From Xanthomonas bromi (GTDB taxonomy: Bacteria; Pseudomonadota; Gammaproteobacteria; Xanthomonadales; Xanthomonadaceae), in contig NZ_FLTX01000017.1 in NCBI RefSeq assembly GCF_900092025.1, positions 1 to 48,470 of the forward strand: DNA of 48,470 nt, in the 5' to 3' direction. Numbering within the stretch: position 1 is the stretch's first letter; each line of letters begins with the position of its first letter. Made by a program: the position numbers and the translations under genes. The notes beneath the pieces are model-generated. The model searched no databases. It saw only the letters and a list, made by a program, of their open reading frames with translations, and was not told the origin of the DNA. Below are positions 19,160-27,791 of this stretch, piece by piece.

Positions 19160-19176
19160 GTACCAAGGAGTGGTAC
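19160..19176. promoter_or_regulatory. Inverted repeat upstream of nixE
   Basis: GTACCA-aggag-TGGTAC forms a perfect 6-bp inverted repeat with a 5-base spacer, centred about 115 bases before the nixE ATG and just after the transporter terminator. It could be an operator of a second (GntR-type) regulator of GlcNAc genes; this is inference. Confidence 0.35.
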
Positions 19177-19282
19177 TGGCCACGCCCCTTCGCCGCCGAG
19201 GGAGCATCGCCAGGCCCGCTTTTGCCATCCCCGCGCGGCCGCAGCATGACCGACGCGTTTCGCTTACAGGAGTGCAGTTCCC

Positions 19283-20968
19283 ATGACGACCGATAGCCGC
19301 GTGTTTGCGGCTCCATCCCGCCGCCACGCCGGAGCTGCACCCAGGAGTCGACTGCTTGCGTTCGCTCTGCTGCTCGCGCTGCCGGCGTTGCACGTCAACG
19401 CGGCGCAATCGCCGACTGCCCCGACCGCCACCACGCTCAGTCCCGAACAGATCGACCAGCAGTGGCTCAGCGCCACCGCCAAATACGCGCCCGAACGCGA
19501 GCGCCTGGTACGCGAAGCCGAAGCTGGCGCACGCAAGGGTCCGTTCCGTCCCGACTGGGCGGCACTGAAGGCATATCAATCGCCGGCGTGGTACGACAAC
19601 GCCAAGTTCGGCATCTTCATCCACTGGGGCGTGTTCTCGGTACCGGCGTTCGGCAGCGAGTGGTATTCGCGCAACATGTATCTGCAAGGCTCCAAGGAAT
19701 TCGCCCATCACGTGGCGACCTATGGTCCGCAGGCGACCAGCGGTTACAAGGATCTGATTCCCAAGTTCACCGCGCCCAAGTTCGACCCCAAGGGCTGGGC
19801 CAAGCTGTTCCGCGAATCCGGCGCACGCTATGTGGTGCCGGTGGCAGAACACCACGACGGGTTCGCGCTGTACGACTCCAAGTTGTCCGACTGGACCGCG
19901 ATGAAGATGGGCCCCAAGCGCGATCTGCTGGGCGAACTCTCCACCGCCATCCGCGCGCAGGGCCTGCACTTCGGCCTGTCGTCGCACCGCGCCGAGCACA
20001 ACTGGTTCTTCGATGGCGGGCGCAGCTTCGATTCGGACGTCAACGACCCGCGTTACGCCGCGCTCTATGGCCCGGCGCAGGTGCGTTTGCCGGGCAAGGA
20101 CGATGCCGACGTTGCCAACGACTGGACGCCGGTGTCGCAAGCCTGGCTGGACGATTGGTTGGCACGCACCACCGAGTTGATCGACACCTATCACCCGGAC
20201 CTGATCTATTTCGATTGGTGGATTGCCCATCCCACCTTCCGTCGCAGCCTGCCGACGATGTTGGCCTATTACTACAACCAGGGCGCGGCGCGTACCGAGG
20301 CCGACCGCGGTGTGGTGGTGAACTACAAACTCGGCGCATTCCCGGAAGGCGCCGGCACGCTGGACATCGAGCGCGGCCAGCTCACCGGCATCCATCCCAC
20401 GCACTGGCAGACCGACACCTCGGTGAGCAATGCCTCGTGGGGCTATATCGAAAACGATACCTATAAATCGCCCACCTTCATCATCCACATGCTGGCCGAT
20501 GTGGTGGCCAAGAACGGCAACCTGATGCTCAACATCGGCCCGCGTGCGGACGGCTCGATCCCCGACACCGAGCGCGGCATCCTGCTGGCGATCGGCAAGT
20601 GGCTCAAGACCAACGGCGGCGCGATCTACGACAGCACGCCGTGGCGCGTGTACGGCGAAGGCCCGACCGAAGTGGTGGGCGGCACCTTCCAGGACGTCAA
20701 GACCAAACCGTATACGGCCGAGGATTTCCGCTTCACCACTCGCGACGGCGCCCTGTATGCGATCGAATTGGGCTGGCCAAGCAGTGGCGAAGCGGTGATC
20801 CGCTCGCTCACCCCGGCAGATGGCGTGCGCGGCGTGACCTTGCTGGGCAACGGCAAGCAGATCCCGTTCGAACAACGCGCCGATGGCCTGCACCTGCGCC
20901 TGCCGGTCAAGCCGGTTGGCGAGAGCGCCTATGTCTTCCGCATCGCCCTTTCCTCTCCCACTCCCTGA
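19283..20968 (+). CDS. nixE: Alpha-L-fucosidase, GH29 (nixE)
   Basis: A 561-residue exported enzyme with a signal peptide (about residues 1-41) that removes L-fucose from glycans, here presumably the core alpha-1,3-fucose of plant N-glycans. GH29 landmarks are 'KFGIFIHWGVFSVPAFGSEW' (108-127), 'AEHHDGF' (188-194) and 'HPDLIYFDWW', in which D311 is the expected nucleophile. 'NLMLNIGPRADGSIP' and a C-terminal beta domain follow. It is the first glycosidase of the cluster and is 3 to 15 bases from the next gene. Assignment to nixE rests on gene order relative to the published X. campestris cluster. Confidence 0.9.
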   Translation: MTTDSRVFAAPSRRHAGAAPRSRLLAFALLLALPALHVNAAQSPTAPTATTLSPEQIDQQWLSATAKYAPERERLVREAEAGARKGPFRPDWAALKAYQSPAWYDNAKFGIFIHWGVFSVPAFGSEWYSRNMYLQGSKEFAHHVATYGPQATSGYKDLIPKFTAPKFDPKGWAKLFRESGARYVVPVAEHHDGFALYDSKLSDWTAMKMGPKRDLLGELSTAIRAQGLHFGLSSHRAEHNWFFDGGRSFDSDVNDPRYAALYGPAQVRLPGKDDADVANDWTPVSQAWLDDWLARTTELIDTYHPDLIYFDWWIAHPTFRRSLPTMLAYYYNQGAARTEADRGVVVNYKLGAFPEGAGTLDIERGQLTGIHPTHWQTDTSVSNASWGYIENDTYKSPTFIIHMLADVVAKNGNLMLNIGPRADGSIPDTERGILLAIGKWLKTNGGAIYDSTPWRVYGEGPTEVVGGTFQDVKTKPYTAEDFRFTTRDGALYAIELGWPSSGEAVIRSLTPADGVRGVTLLGNGKQIPFEQRADGLHLRLPVKPVGESAYVFRIALSSPTP

Positions 20969-20983
20969 CGGATGTTGTCTTTC

Positions 20984-22039
20984 ATGAGTAAGCGATTGAC
21001 CTGGATGTTGCTTGCGCTGGCATTCGCCTGCGCCCCGGCCCTGGCCAAGAATCCCACGGCGTTGTTCTATCTGATGAACACGCAGAAATCGACCAACTCG
21101 TTCATCGCCAACGTCGACAAGATCGATGTGGTGGTGCCGACCTGGTACGGCGTGGATCAAAACGGCCTGGTCAACGGCACGCCCAATAGGTACCTGTACG
21201 ACATCGCCAAGCAGAAGAAGCTGCGCGTGATGCCGATCCTGTCGATGACCACCGGGCGTGAGGGCTTCCACAAGCTGATGCACGACGAAGCGGCCAAGAA
21301 GCGCATGATCGAATCGCTACTGATCCACGGCAAGCAGCACAAGTATTACGGCTTCCAGTTCGACTTCGAGAACATCGCCTGGACCGACCGCGATGCCTAT
21401 ACGCTGATGGTCAAGCAGACCGCCGATGCGCTGCACAAGGCCGGCTTCAAGATGTCGGTCGCCGTGGTACCGAACGCACCGGGGCACGCCGAAGGCGGCC
21501 AGTTCTCCAAGTGGATGTGGGAATACTGGCGCGGCGCGTATGACCTGAAGGCGCTGGGCCAAGCCGCGGACCTAGTCAGCATCATGACCTACGACCAGCA
21601 CACCCGCTGGACCACACCGGGCCCGGTCGACGGCATGGTGTGGATGAAGAAGCACCTGGATTACGCGATCACCCAGGTGCCGAAGGAAAAGCTGTCGCTG
21701 GGCATCGCGACTTACGGCTACCGCTGGTACACCGGCAACCCGGTGAAGGAAGACGGCACCGAAGCGTCGAATATTTCGGCCACCTATATCGATGCCGACG
21801 AATCCTTCCCGCTGGCGATCGAACAGAACGCCACCGTGCAGTGGGATCCGGTCGAGCAGGAATCGTGGTTCTACTTCTATCGCGACGACATGCGCGAGTG
21901 GGTGTTCCGCCCGGACGCACGCAGCTTCAAGGCGCGTTACGAACTGACCAAGCAGTACGGCCTGGAAGGCTTCAGCTGCTGGGTGCTGGGCGCGGAAGAT
22001 CCGAAGGTGTGGGACGAGTTGCCGACCGCGCAGCGCTAA
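20984..22039 (+). CDS. nixF: GH18 family glycosidase, endo-GlcNAc-ase type (nixF)
   Basis: A 351-residue exported protein with a signal peptide (about 1-21). A TIM-barrel GH18 domain is shown by 'YYGFQFDFENI' (121-131), in which E129 is the catalytic acid and D127 the assisting Asp. 'LVSIMTYDQHTRWTTPGPV' and the barrel-closing 'LEGFSCWVLGAED' follow. The motif is shorter than the usual DxxDxDxE: the first two Asp positions are Gly and Gln. Its place in the cluster suggests cleavage in or near the chitobiose core. An alternative ATG at 20972 is in frame; I prefer 20984 because it gives a standard signal peptide. Confidence 0.82.
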   Translation: MSKRLTWMLLALAFACAPALAKNPTALFYLMNTQKSTNSFIANVDKIDVVVPTWYGVDQNGLVNGTPNRYLYDIAKQKKLRVMPILSMTTGREGFHKLMHDEAAKKRMIESLLIHGKQHKYYGFQFDFENIAWTDRDAYTLMVKQTADALHKAGFKMSVAVVPNAPGHAEGGQFSKWMWEYWRGAYDLKALGQAADLVSIMTYDQHTRWTTPGPVDGMVWMKKHLDYAITQVPKEKLSLGIATYGYRWYTGNPVKEDGTEASNISATYIDADESFPLAIEQNATVQWDPVEQESWFYFYRDDMREWVFRPDARSFKARYELTKQYGLEGFSCWVLGAEDPKVWDELPTAQR

Positions 22040-22307
22040 ACGCAGCGAACAACACGACTGCACAGCCGTCAGGTGAGTACCGCCGGTGTAGCGCAGGTGC
22101 TGGAATCGGATTGCCTAACGTGCAGTCCGATTCGAGCGTTGCCCGCGCCGGTTTGGCAGGGACCGACGCGGTTGCATTGGGCGCACGACGGCGCAGTCGC
22201 TGCGTCGTGTACCCGGACGAAGCGTGCGCCAGTCCCTGCGCCTTCCAAGACGGCTTTGCTACTGTGCGTGGCTGCCGTGTACCGCCGCCACACCGGGATG
22301 TGATTGC

Positions 22308-24758
22308 ATGATGTCGAACTCCGCACCCACCGCACGCCTGACAACCGTCGCGCCGTTCTCCTCGCGCCTGCTTGCGCTCGCGTTCGCCGCCGCGTCACTT
22401 GCCGGCTGCAGTCAACGTGCGCCAGGCACCTCATCGGCCGTTGCCACGGCAGACACACCTGCCGCTGCGACGGCAGCCACGGCGAGTGCACCGTTGCCGT
22501 TGATTCCTGCCGCAGTCGAAGTCAAGCGCGGTAGCGGCAGCTTTACGGTGGGCACCGGCACGGTGATCTCGATCGTGCCCGGCGATGCCGATGCACGCCG
22601 CAGTGCCGAACATCTGGCCGACCTGCTGCAGCGCACGCGCGGGCTGCGGTTGGAAGTGCGCGCCGAAACCAACGCATCGCCGGGCAGCATTCGCCTGGAA
22701 CGCAGCGCAAAGGCGCCGGTGGCGCACAAGGAAGGCTACAGCCTGGATGTCGATGCCAAGGGCGTGCGCATCACCGCACGCGATGGCGCCGGCTTGTTGT
22801 ATGGCGCGATCAGCGCCTGGCAATTGATGACACCGGATGCGCGCAAGGGCGAGGTCCAGGTGCCGGCGGTGGCGATTGCCGACTGGCCGCGTTTCAGCTG
22901 GCGCGGCCAGCATCTGGATGTGGCCCGTCATTTTCATGATGTGGACACGGTCAAGCATGTGCTCGATACGATGGCCCTGCACAAGCTCAACGTGCTGCAT
23001 TGGCATCTCACCGACGACCAGGGCTGGCGCATCGAGATCAAGCGCTATCCCAAGCTCACCGAGGTGGGCGCATGGCGCACCCCGCCCGGTGGCGGCCAGC
23101 ACGGCACACCGCAGCGCTATGGCGGCTTCTACACGCAGGAACAGATCAGCGAGATCGTCGCGTATGCGGCGCGCCTGCACATCACGGTGTTGCCCGAATT
23201 GGACATGCCCGGGCATGCGCAGGCGGCCGTTGCCGCCTATCCCGAAGAGGTAGGCGTCCCCGGTGTACGCACCCAGGTGGGCGTGAACTGGGGCGTCAAT
23301 CCGTATCTGTTCAACACCAGCGAACGCAGCCTGACCTTCATCACCCATGTGCTGGACGAAGTGCTGACCTTGTTCCCGTCCACCTACATCCACATCGGTG
23401 GCGATGAGGCGGTCAAGGATCAATGGGACGCCTCGCCGGCGGTGCGCGCGCAGATGCGCAAGCTCGGGGTCAAGGACGCGCATGCGATGCAGGGCTGGTT
23501 CAACGAACAGCTGGCGACCTACCTCACCCAGCACGGCCGGCGCATGATCGGCTGGGATGAAATTCTGGAAGGCGGTGTGCCGGCGAGTGCGTCGGTGATG
23601 TCGTGGCGCGGCGTCGAAGGTGCAGTGACTGCGGCCAAGCAAGGCCACGATGCGGTGCTTGCGCCAGGCGACTGGTTGTATCTGGACAACCTGCAGACCA
23701 CGCGCAGCGACGAACCGAACGGTCGCCTGACCGTGCTGCCGCTGTCGAAGGTCTACGCATTCGACCCGGTGCCGGCCGAGCTCAGCGCCGAACAGGCCAA
23801 GCACGTGCTGGGCGCACAAGGTGCGTTGTGGGCCGAATACATCCCGTCCAAGTGGCATGTGGACCATGCCTTGTTCCCGCGTCTGTCTGCGGTGGCGGAA
23901 GTGAGCTGGTCGTCACCGGCAGCGCGCAACTGGAACAGCTTTCTGGCGCGCATGCCGGCGCAGCTGCAGCGCTACAAGGCGCTGGGCATCGACTACAGCG
24001 ACGGCGCATTCGCCGCCGATATCGCGCTGGAAAACGGCCCCAACCCGGTGCTCGGCGGTGGCCCGGCCAAGGTGGCACTGAGCACGCAGACCGGCGCAGG
24101 GACGCTGCACTACTCCGTCGACGGCAGCGAGCCCACGCCGGCGTCGCCGCGCTACAACGCGCCGTTTACGATTCAATTGCCGACCACGGTCAAGGCCACG
24201 GCGTTCGATGCCAGCGGCACACCGCTGGCGGCCACGCGCAGCCGCACCTTCGATCGCGCCGGCTTGTTGCGCGTGGACACGCAAGGGCTGCAACACTGCG
24301 TGGAAACCGGCGCGCTCGGCTTGCGTCTGCCGCTGCTGCCGGAGATGACCGCCGCCGACACGCCGGTCTACAACGTCGACCTGTTCCATGCCTGCCGCAT
24401 GTATCCGCAGGCGCGCCTGGACGGCATCGGCGCGATCCGCATCGAAGCCGCACGCCTGCCCAACAACTTCGGCCTGGCGCACGAGCAATCCAAGGTCGTG
24501 CAGTACCCGGCCAAAACCCGCGGCGGTGAACTGGAAGTGCGTCTGGGCTGCGATGGCGAATTGATCGCCAGCGTGCAGTTGCCGCGCAGCGACACCCTGG
24601 GCGAACAATTCACGCTGGAAACCGCACTGCCTGCACGCACCGGCATCCACGATCTCTGCCTGCGCTTCACCGCACCGATCCGCGGCCCGTTGTATGCCAT
24701 CGGCGCCGTTCAACTGATTGAAACCACCGCGCAGTCGCCCCCCGCCGCCACGCGCTGA
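22308..24758 (+). CDS. nixG: Beta-N-acetylhexosaminidase, GH20 lipoprotein (nixG)
   Basis: An 816-residue enzyme that releases terminal beta-GlcNAc. The lipobox 'ASLAGC' places the acylated Cys at C34, so it is a lipoprotein, probably periplasmic or outer-membrane bound. The GH20b domain (about 60-190) leads into the catalytic barrel with 'HWHLTDDQGWRIEI' and 'IHIGGDEAV', where D366-E367 are the substrate-assisted catalytic pair. A chitobiase-type C-terminal domain ('LHYSVDGSEPTPASPRYN') and a further beta domain follow. It begins 268 bases after nixF, so an internal promoter is possible, and ends 21 bases before nixH. Confidence 0.9.
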   Translation: MMSNSAPTARLTTVAPFSSRLLALAFAAASLAGCSQRAPGTSSAVATADTPAAATAATASAPLPLIPAAVEVKRGSGSFTVGTGTVISIVPGDADARRSAEHLADLLQRTRGLRLEVRAETNASPGSIRLERSAKAPVAHKEGYSLDVDAKGVRITARDGAGLLYGAISAWQLMTPDARKGEVQVPAVAIADWPRFSWRGQHLDVARHFHDVDTVKHVLDTMALHKLNVLHWHLTDDQGWRIEIKRYPKLTEVGAWRTPPGGGQHGTPQRYGGFYTQEQISEIVAYAARLHITVLPELDMPGHAQAAVAAYPEEVGVPGVRTQVGVNWGVNPYLFNTSERSLTFITHVLDEVLTLFPSTYIHIGGDEAVKDQWDASPAVRAQMRKLGVKDAHAMQGWFNEQLATYLTQHGRRMIGWDEILEGGVPASASVMSWRGVEGAVTAAKQGHDAVLAPGDWLYLDNLQTTRSDEPNGRLTVLPLSKVYAFDPVPAELSAEQAKHVLGAQGALWAEYIPSKWHVDHALFPRLSAVAEVSWSSPAARNWNSFLARMPAQLQRYKALGIDYSDGAFAADIALENGPNPVLGGGPAKVALSTQTGAGTLHYSVDGSEPTPASPRYNAPFTIQLPTTVKATAFDASGTPLAATRSRTFDRAGLLRVDTQGLQHCVETGALGLRLPLLPEMTAADTPVYNVDLFHACRMYPQARLDGIGAIRIEAARLPNNFGLAHEQSKVVQYPAKTRGGELEVRLGCDGELIASVQLPRSDTLGEQFTLETALPARTGIHDLCLRFTAPIRGPLYAIGAVQLIETTAQSPPAATR

Positions 24759-24779
24759 GCCATCCAAGGAGAGTCACGC

Positions 24780-27470
24780 ATGCCCCTGTCCCGTCAGCGT
24801 TTTGTTCCCGCCCCCGCCCGTCTCGGGCTTGCCCTGACCTTGGCCATCTCGCAGGCCTGGGCAGCGCCGCCCACGGCGGTGACGCTGGACACCGGCTGGC
24901 AGGTGCGGCTGGTGCCGGGCCAGGAGCAGGCCAAGACGTATCCCAAAGCGGCGGCGTGGCTGCCGGCGCAGGTGCCGGGTGCGGTGCAGACCGATCTGAT
25001 CGCCGCCAAGATCGTGCCCGACCCGTTCTATCGCGACAACGAAGGCAAGATCCAGTGGGCCGGCCTGAGCGATTGGCAGTACCAGACCCGCTTCAACGTG
25101 GATGCGGCCACGCTCAAGCGCGAACATGTCGAATTGGTCTTTGACGGCCTGGACACGTTTGCCGAAGTGACCCTCAACGGCAAGAAACTGCTCAGCGCCG
25201 ACAACATGTTCCGGCAATGGCGCGTGGATGCGAAGTCCCTGCTCAAGCGCGGCGACAACGTCCTTGAGGTCAAGCTGTACTCGCCGATCAAGAAGATCCA
25301 GCCGTGGCTGGCCAAGCAGCCGTACGCGCTGCCGGGCGCCTACGATTCGGCCTTCGGCGACGAGCCCGAGGCGCGACACAGCTCCACCTACGTGCGCAAG
25401 GCGCCGTACAACTTCGGCTGGGATTGGGGCCCGCGCATGGTCAATGCCGGCATCTGGAAGGATGTGCGCGTGGAAGCGTGGGACGCCGTGCGCGTGGACG
25501 GGCTGCATATCGCCCAGCAGCGTGTGGATGCCGAGAGCGCGCAATTGCGGGCGCAGCTGGAACTGCAGGCCGGTCGCAGCGGCCCGGTGCAGCTGACGCT
25601 GGACGTGCTGGGCCCGGATGGGCAGAAAGTCGGCCAGTTCATCCAGGATGCGGTGGTCGATCCCGGCCAGAATCGCATCGACCTGGCGGTGCGCATCGCC
25701 AAGCCCAAGCGTTGGTTTCCGGCCGGTTACGGCGCGCAGGACCGCTACACCTTCGTGGCCACCGTGCGCGATGCCGATGGCGACAGCCAGCAGATCAAGC
25801 GTGTCACCGGCCTGCGTTCGGTGGAGCTGCGCCGCGAAAAGGACAAGTGGGGCAAGAGCATGGAGATCGTGATCAACGGCATCCCGATCTTCGCCAAGGG
25901 CGCAAATCTCATTCCGCTGGATGCGTTCCCCGCGCGCGTGAATCACGAGCGCATGCGCAGCACCTTGCAGGACGCACGCGATGCCAACATGAACATGCTG
26001 CGCATGTGGGGCGGCGGACATTACCAGGACGACTATTTCTACGACGTGGCCGACGAACTGGGCATCATGATCTGGCAGGACTTCATGTTCGGCGGCGCGG
26101 TGCCGCCATACGACGTGGAGTTCCGCGAAAACACCCGGCAGGAGGCGATCGAGCAGGTCAAGCGGCTGCGCAATCACCCCAGTATTGTGCTTTGGTGCGG
26201 CAACAACGAAGTGCAGACCGGCTGGGAAAACTGGGGCGACCGGGTCAAGTTCAAGCAATCGGTGGACCCGGAAGAACGCAGCCGCATCGAACGTGGCATG
26301 ACCACCTTGTTCGGCACCGTGTTCCGCGACGTGGTGGCCACCTACGATAGCGACGTGCCGTACTGGGCCACCTCGCCTGGCACCGATTTCGATGGCGCTG
26401 CCGACCAGGCCAACGATGGCGACATGCATTACTGGAAGGTGTGGGGCGGCCCCGCCCTGCCGGTGACCGAATATCTCAACGTCACCCCGCGCTTCATGTC
26501 CGAATACGGCCTGCAGTCGTTCCCGGACATGCGTACCGTGCGCGCGTTCGCCGAGCCCGGCGACATGGATCCGGAATCGCCGGTGATGCGTGTGCATCAG
26601 AAGTTCGACAAGGGCAACGGCAACAAGCGGCTGATGCTGTACATCCGCCGCGAATTCGGCGAACCCAAGGATTTCGAAAGCTTCGTCTACCTGAGCCAGC
26701 TGATGCAGGCCGAGGGCATCAACATCGCTGCCTCGCATCTGCGCGCCTCGCGTCCGCAATCGATGGGCTCGCTGTACTGGCAGCTCAACGATGTGTGGCC
26801 GGGCGCGTCGTGGTCCAGCGTGGATTACTACGGCCGCTGGAAGGCATTGCATTACCACGCACGCCGGTTCTACGCACCGGAAATGATCGCTGCGTTGCGT
26901 AACGACAAGGGCCAGACCGAGGTGTCGCTGGTGTCCGACCGCACCACCCCGCTGGCCGCACGCTGGCGCATGCGGGTGATGGGCATGGATGGCAAGGTGC
27001 TGAGCAAGCGCGAAGAAAAAGCCAGCGTCAAACCGCTGAGTAGCCTGCAGGTCGGCAACTTCAGCGACAAGCAATTGTTGGGCAAGGCCGATCCGAAGCG
27101 CACCTACGCGGTATTCGAGTTGTTGGACGGCGATACGCTGCTGTCGCGTGAGGTGGTGTTCTTCGCGCCGGCCAAGCAACTCGCCTTGCCGACGGCGAAG
27201 ATCGACAGCCAGTGGCGTGCCGACGGCGATGGCTACGCACTCACCCTGACCAGCAACACGCTGGCGCGCGAGGTGTGGCTATCGTTCGGCGACATGGATG
27301 CCACGTTGTCGGACAACGCCTTCGACCTGCTGCCGGGCGAGCCGCTGACCGTGCGCGTGAGCAGCAAGGCGGGACTGGCGCAGTTGCAATCCACGCTGCA
27401 GGTGCGCGACCTGGCATCGACGCTGGCAGGCGCTCCGCCGGAGCCGCCGGAGGCAGGGGCAGCGAAATGA
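24780..27470 (+). CDS. nixH: Beta-mannosidase, GH2 (nixH)
   Basis: An 896-residue exported enzyme with a signal peptide (1-28) that cleaves the beta-1,4-mannose next to the chitobiose core. It has an N-terminal sugar-binding domain with 'FDGLDTFAEVTLNG', an immunoglobulin-like domain, then the catalytic barrel. The acid/base is E477 in 'LWCGNNEVQTGWENW' and the nucleophile is E575 in 'RFMSEYGLQSFPD'. 'YNFGWDWGPRMVNAGIW' is typical of beta-mannosidases. A good ribosome binding site (aaggaga) lies 9 bases before the ATG. A REP-like pair follows the stop. Confidence 0.9.
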   Translation: MPLSRQRFVPAPARLGLALTLAISQAWAAPPTAVTLDTGWQVRLVPGQEQAKTYPKAAAWLPAQVPGAVQTDLIAAKIVPDPFYRDNEGKIQWAGLSDWQYQTRFNVDAATLKREHVELVFDGLDTFAEVTLNGKKLLSADNMFRQWRVDAKSLLKRGDNVLEVKLYSPIKKIQPWLAKQPYALPGAYDSAFGDEPEARHSSTYVRKAPYNFGWDWGPRMVNAGIWKDVRVEAWDAVRVDGLHIAQQRVDAESAQLRAQLELQAGRSGPVQLTLDVLGPDGQKVGQFIQDAVVDPGQNRIDLAVRIAKPKRWFPAGYGAQDRYTFVATVRDADGDSQQIKRVTGLRSVELRREKDKWGKSMEIVINGIPIFAKGANLIPLDAFPARVNHERMRSTLQDARDANMNMLRMWGGGHYQDDYFYDVADELGIMIWQDFMFGGAVPPYDVEFRENTRQEAIEQVKRLRNHPSIVLWCGNNEVQTGWENWGDRVKFKQSVDPEERSRIERGMTTLFGTVFRDVVATYDSDVPYWATSPGTDFDGAADQANDGDMHYWKVWGGPALPVTEYLNVTPRFMSEYGLQSFPDMRTVRAFAEPGDMDPESPVMRVHQKFDKGNGNKRLMLYIRREFGEPKDFESFVYLSQLMQAEGINIAASHLRASRPQSMGSLYWQLNDVWPGASWSSVDYYGRWKALHYHARRFYAPEMIAALRNDKGQTEVSLVSDRTTPLAARWRMRVMGMDGKVLSKREEKASVKPLSSLQVGNFSDKQLLGKADPKRTYAVFELLDGDTLLSREVVFFAPAKQLALPTAKIDSQWRADGDGYALTLTSNTLAREVWLSFGDMDATLSDNAFDLLPGEPLTVRVSSKAGLAQLQSTLQVRDLASTLAGAPPEPPEAGAAK

Positions 27471-27482
27471 GCTGCAAAGCGG

Positions 27483-27529
27483 CCCTCATCCGCCCTTCGG
27501 GCACCTTCTCCCGCCAGGCGGGAGAAGAA
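27483..27529 (-). repeat. REP-like element, copy 1 (inverted)
   Basis: Reads on the minus strand as a hairpin ttctcccgcc-tggcgggagaa followed by ggtgcccgaagggcggatgagg. It is the same module as at 27609, 37967 and 40651, placed here tail to tail with copy 2 within the nixH-nixI gap. Confidence 0.8.
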
Positions 27530-27608
27530 CGTGATGTCCGGACATGCGCGCCCTTTCCCGCATGCGTGCCCTTGTTCTCGCTCGCATGGCCTCGCCCGCG
27601 TTGGGTGT

Positions 27609-27655
27609 CCTTCTCCCGCTGGCGGGAGAAGGTGCCCCGCAGGGGCGGATGAGGG
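27609..27655 (+). repeat. REP-like element, copy 2
   Basis: ccttctcccgct-ggcgggagaagg followed by tgccccgcaggggcggatgaggg. It is the inverted partner of the copy at 27483; the 80 bases between them and the rest of the gap to nixI hold no gene. Confidence 0.8.
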
Positions 27656-27791
27656 CCCGCCGCAGTACCAGCAACACCCATTACACCAATGGCGCGCATG
27701 ACACCGCCGCGCCGGATTCCAACCCTGCCGCAGCCCTGCGGCAACACCAGAACAACGCCGGCGAATCTCACCGCTGCCCAGGAGTGAATCG

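Noticed and set aside
19046..21283. A 745-codon minus-strand open frame opposite nixE
   Set aside because: His/Arg/Gly-rich shadow translation typical of the antisense of GC-rich genes; nixE has clear catalytic motifs on the other strand.
24774..27179. An 801-codon minus-strand open frame opposite nixH
   Set aside because: Same shadow effect; no domain recognised.
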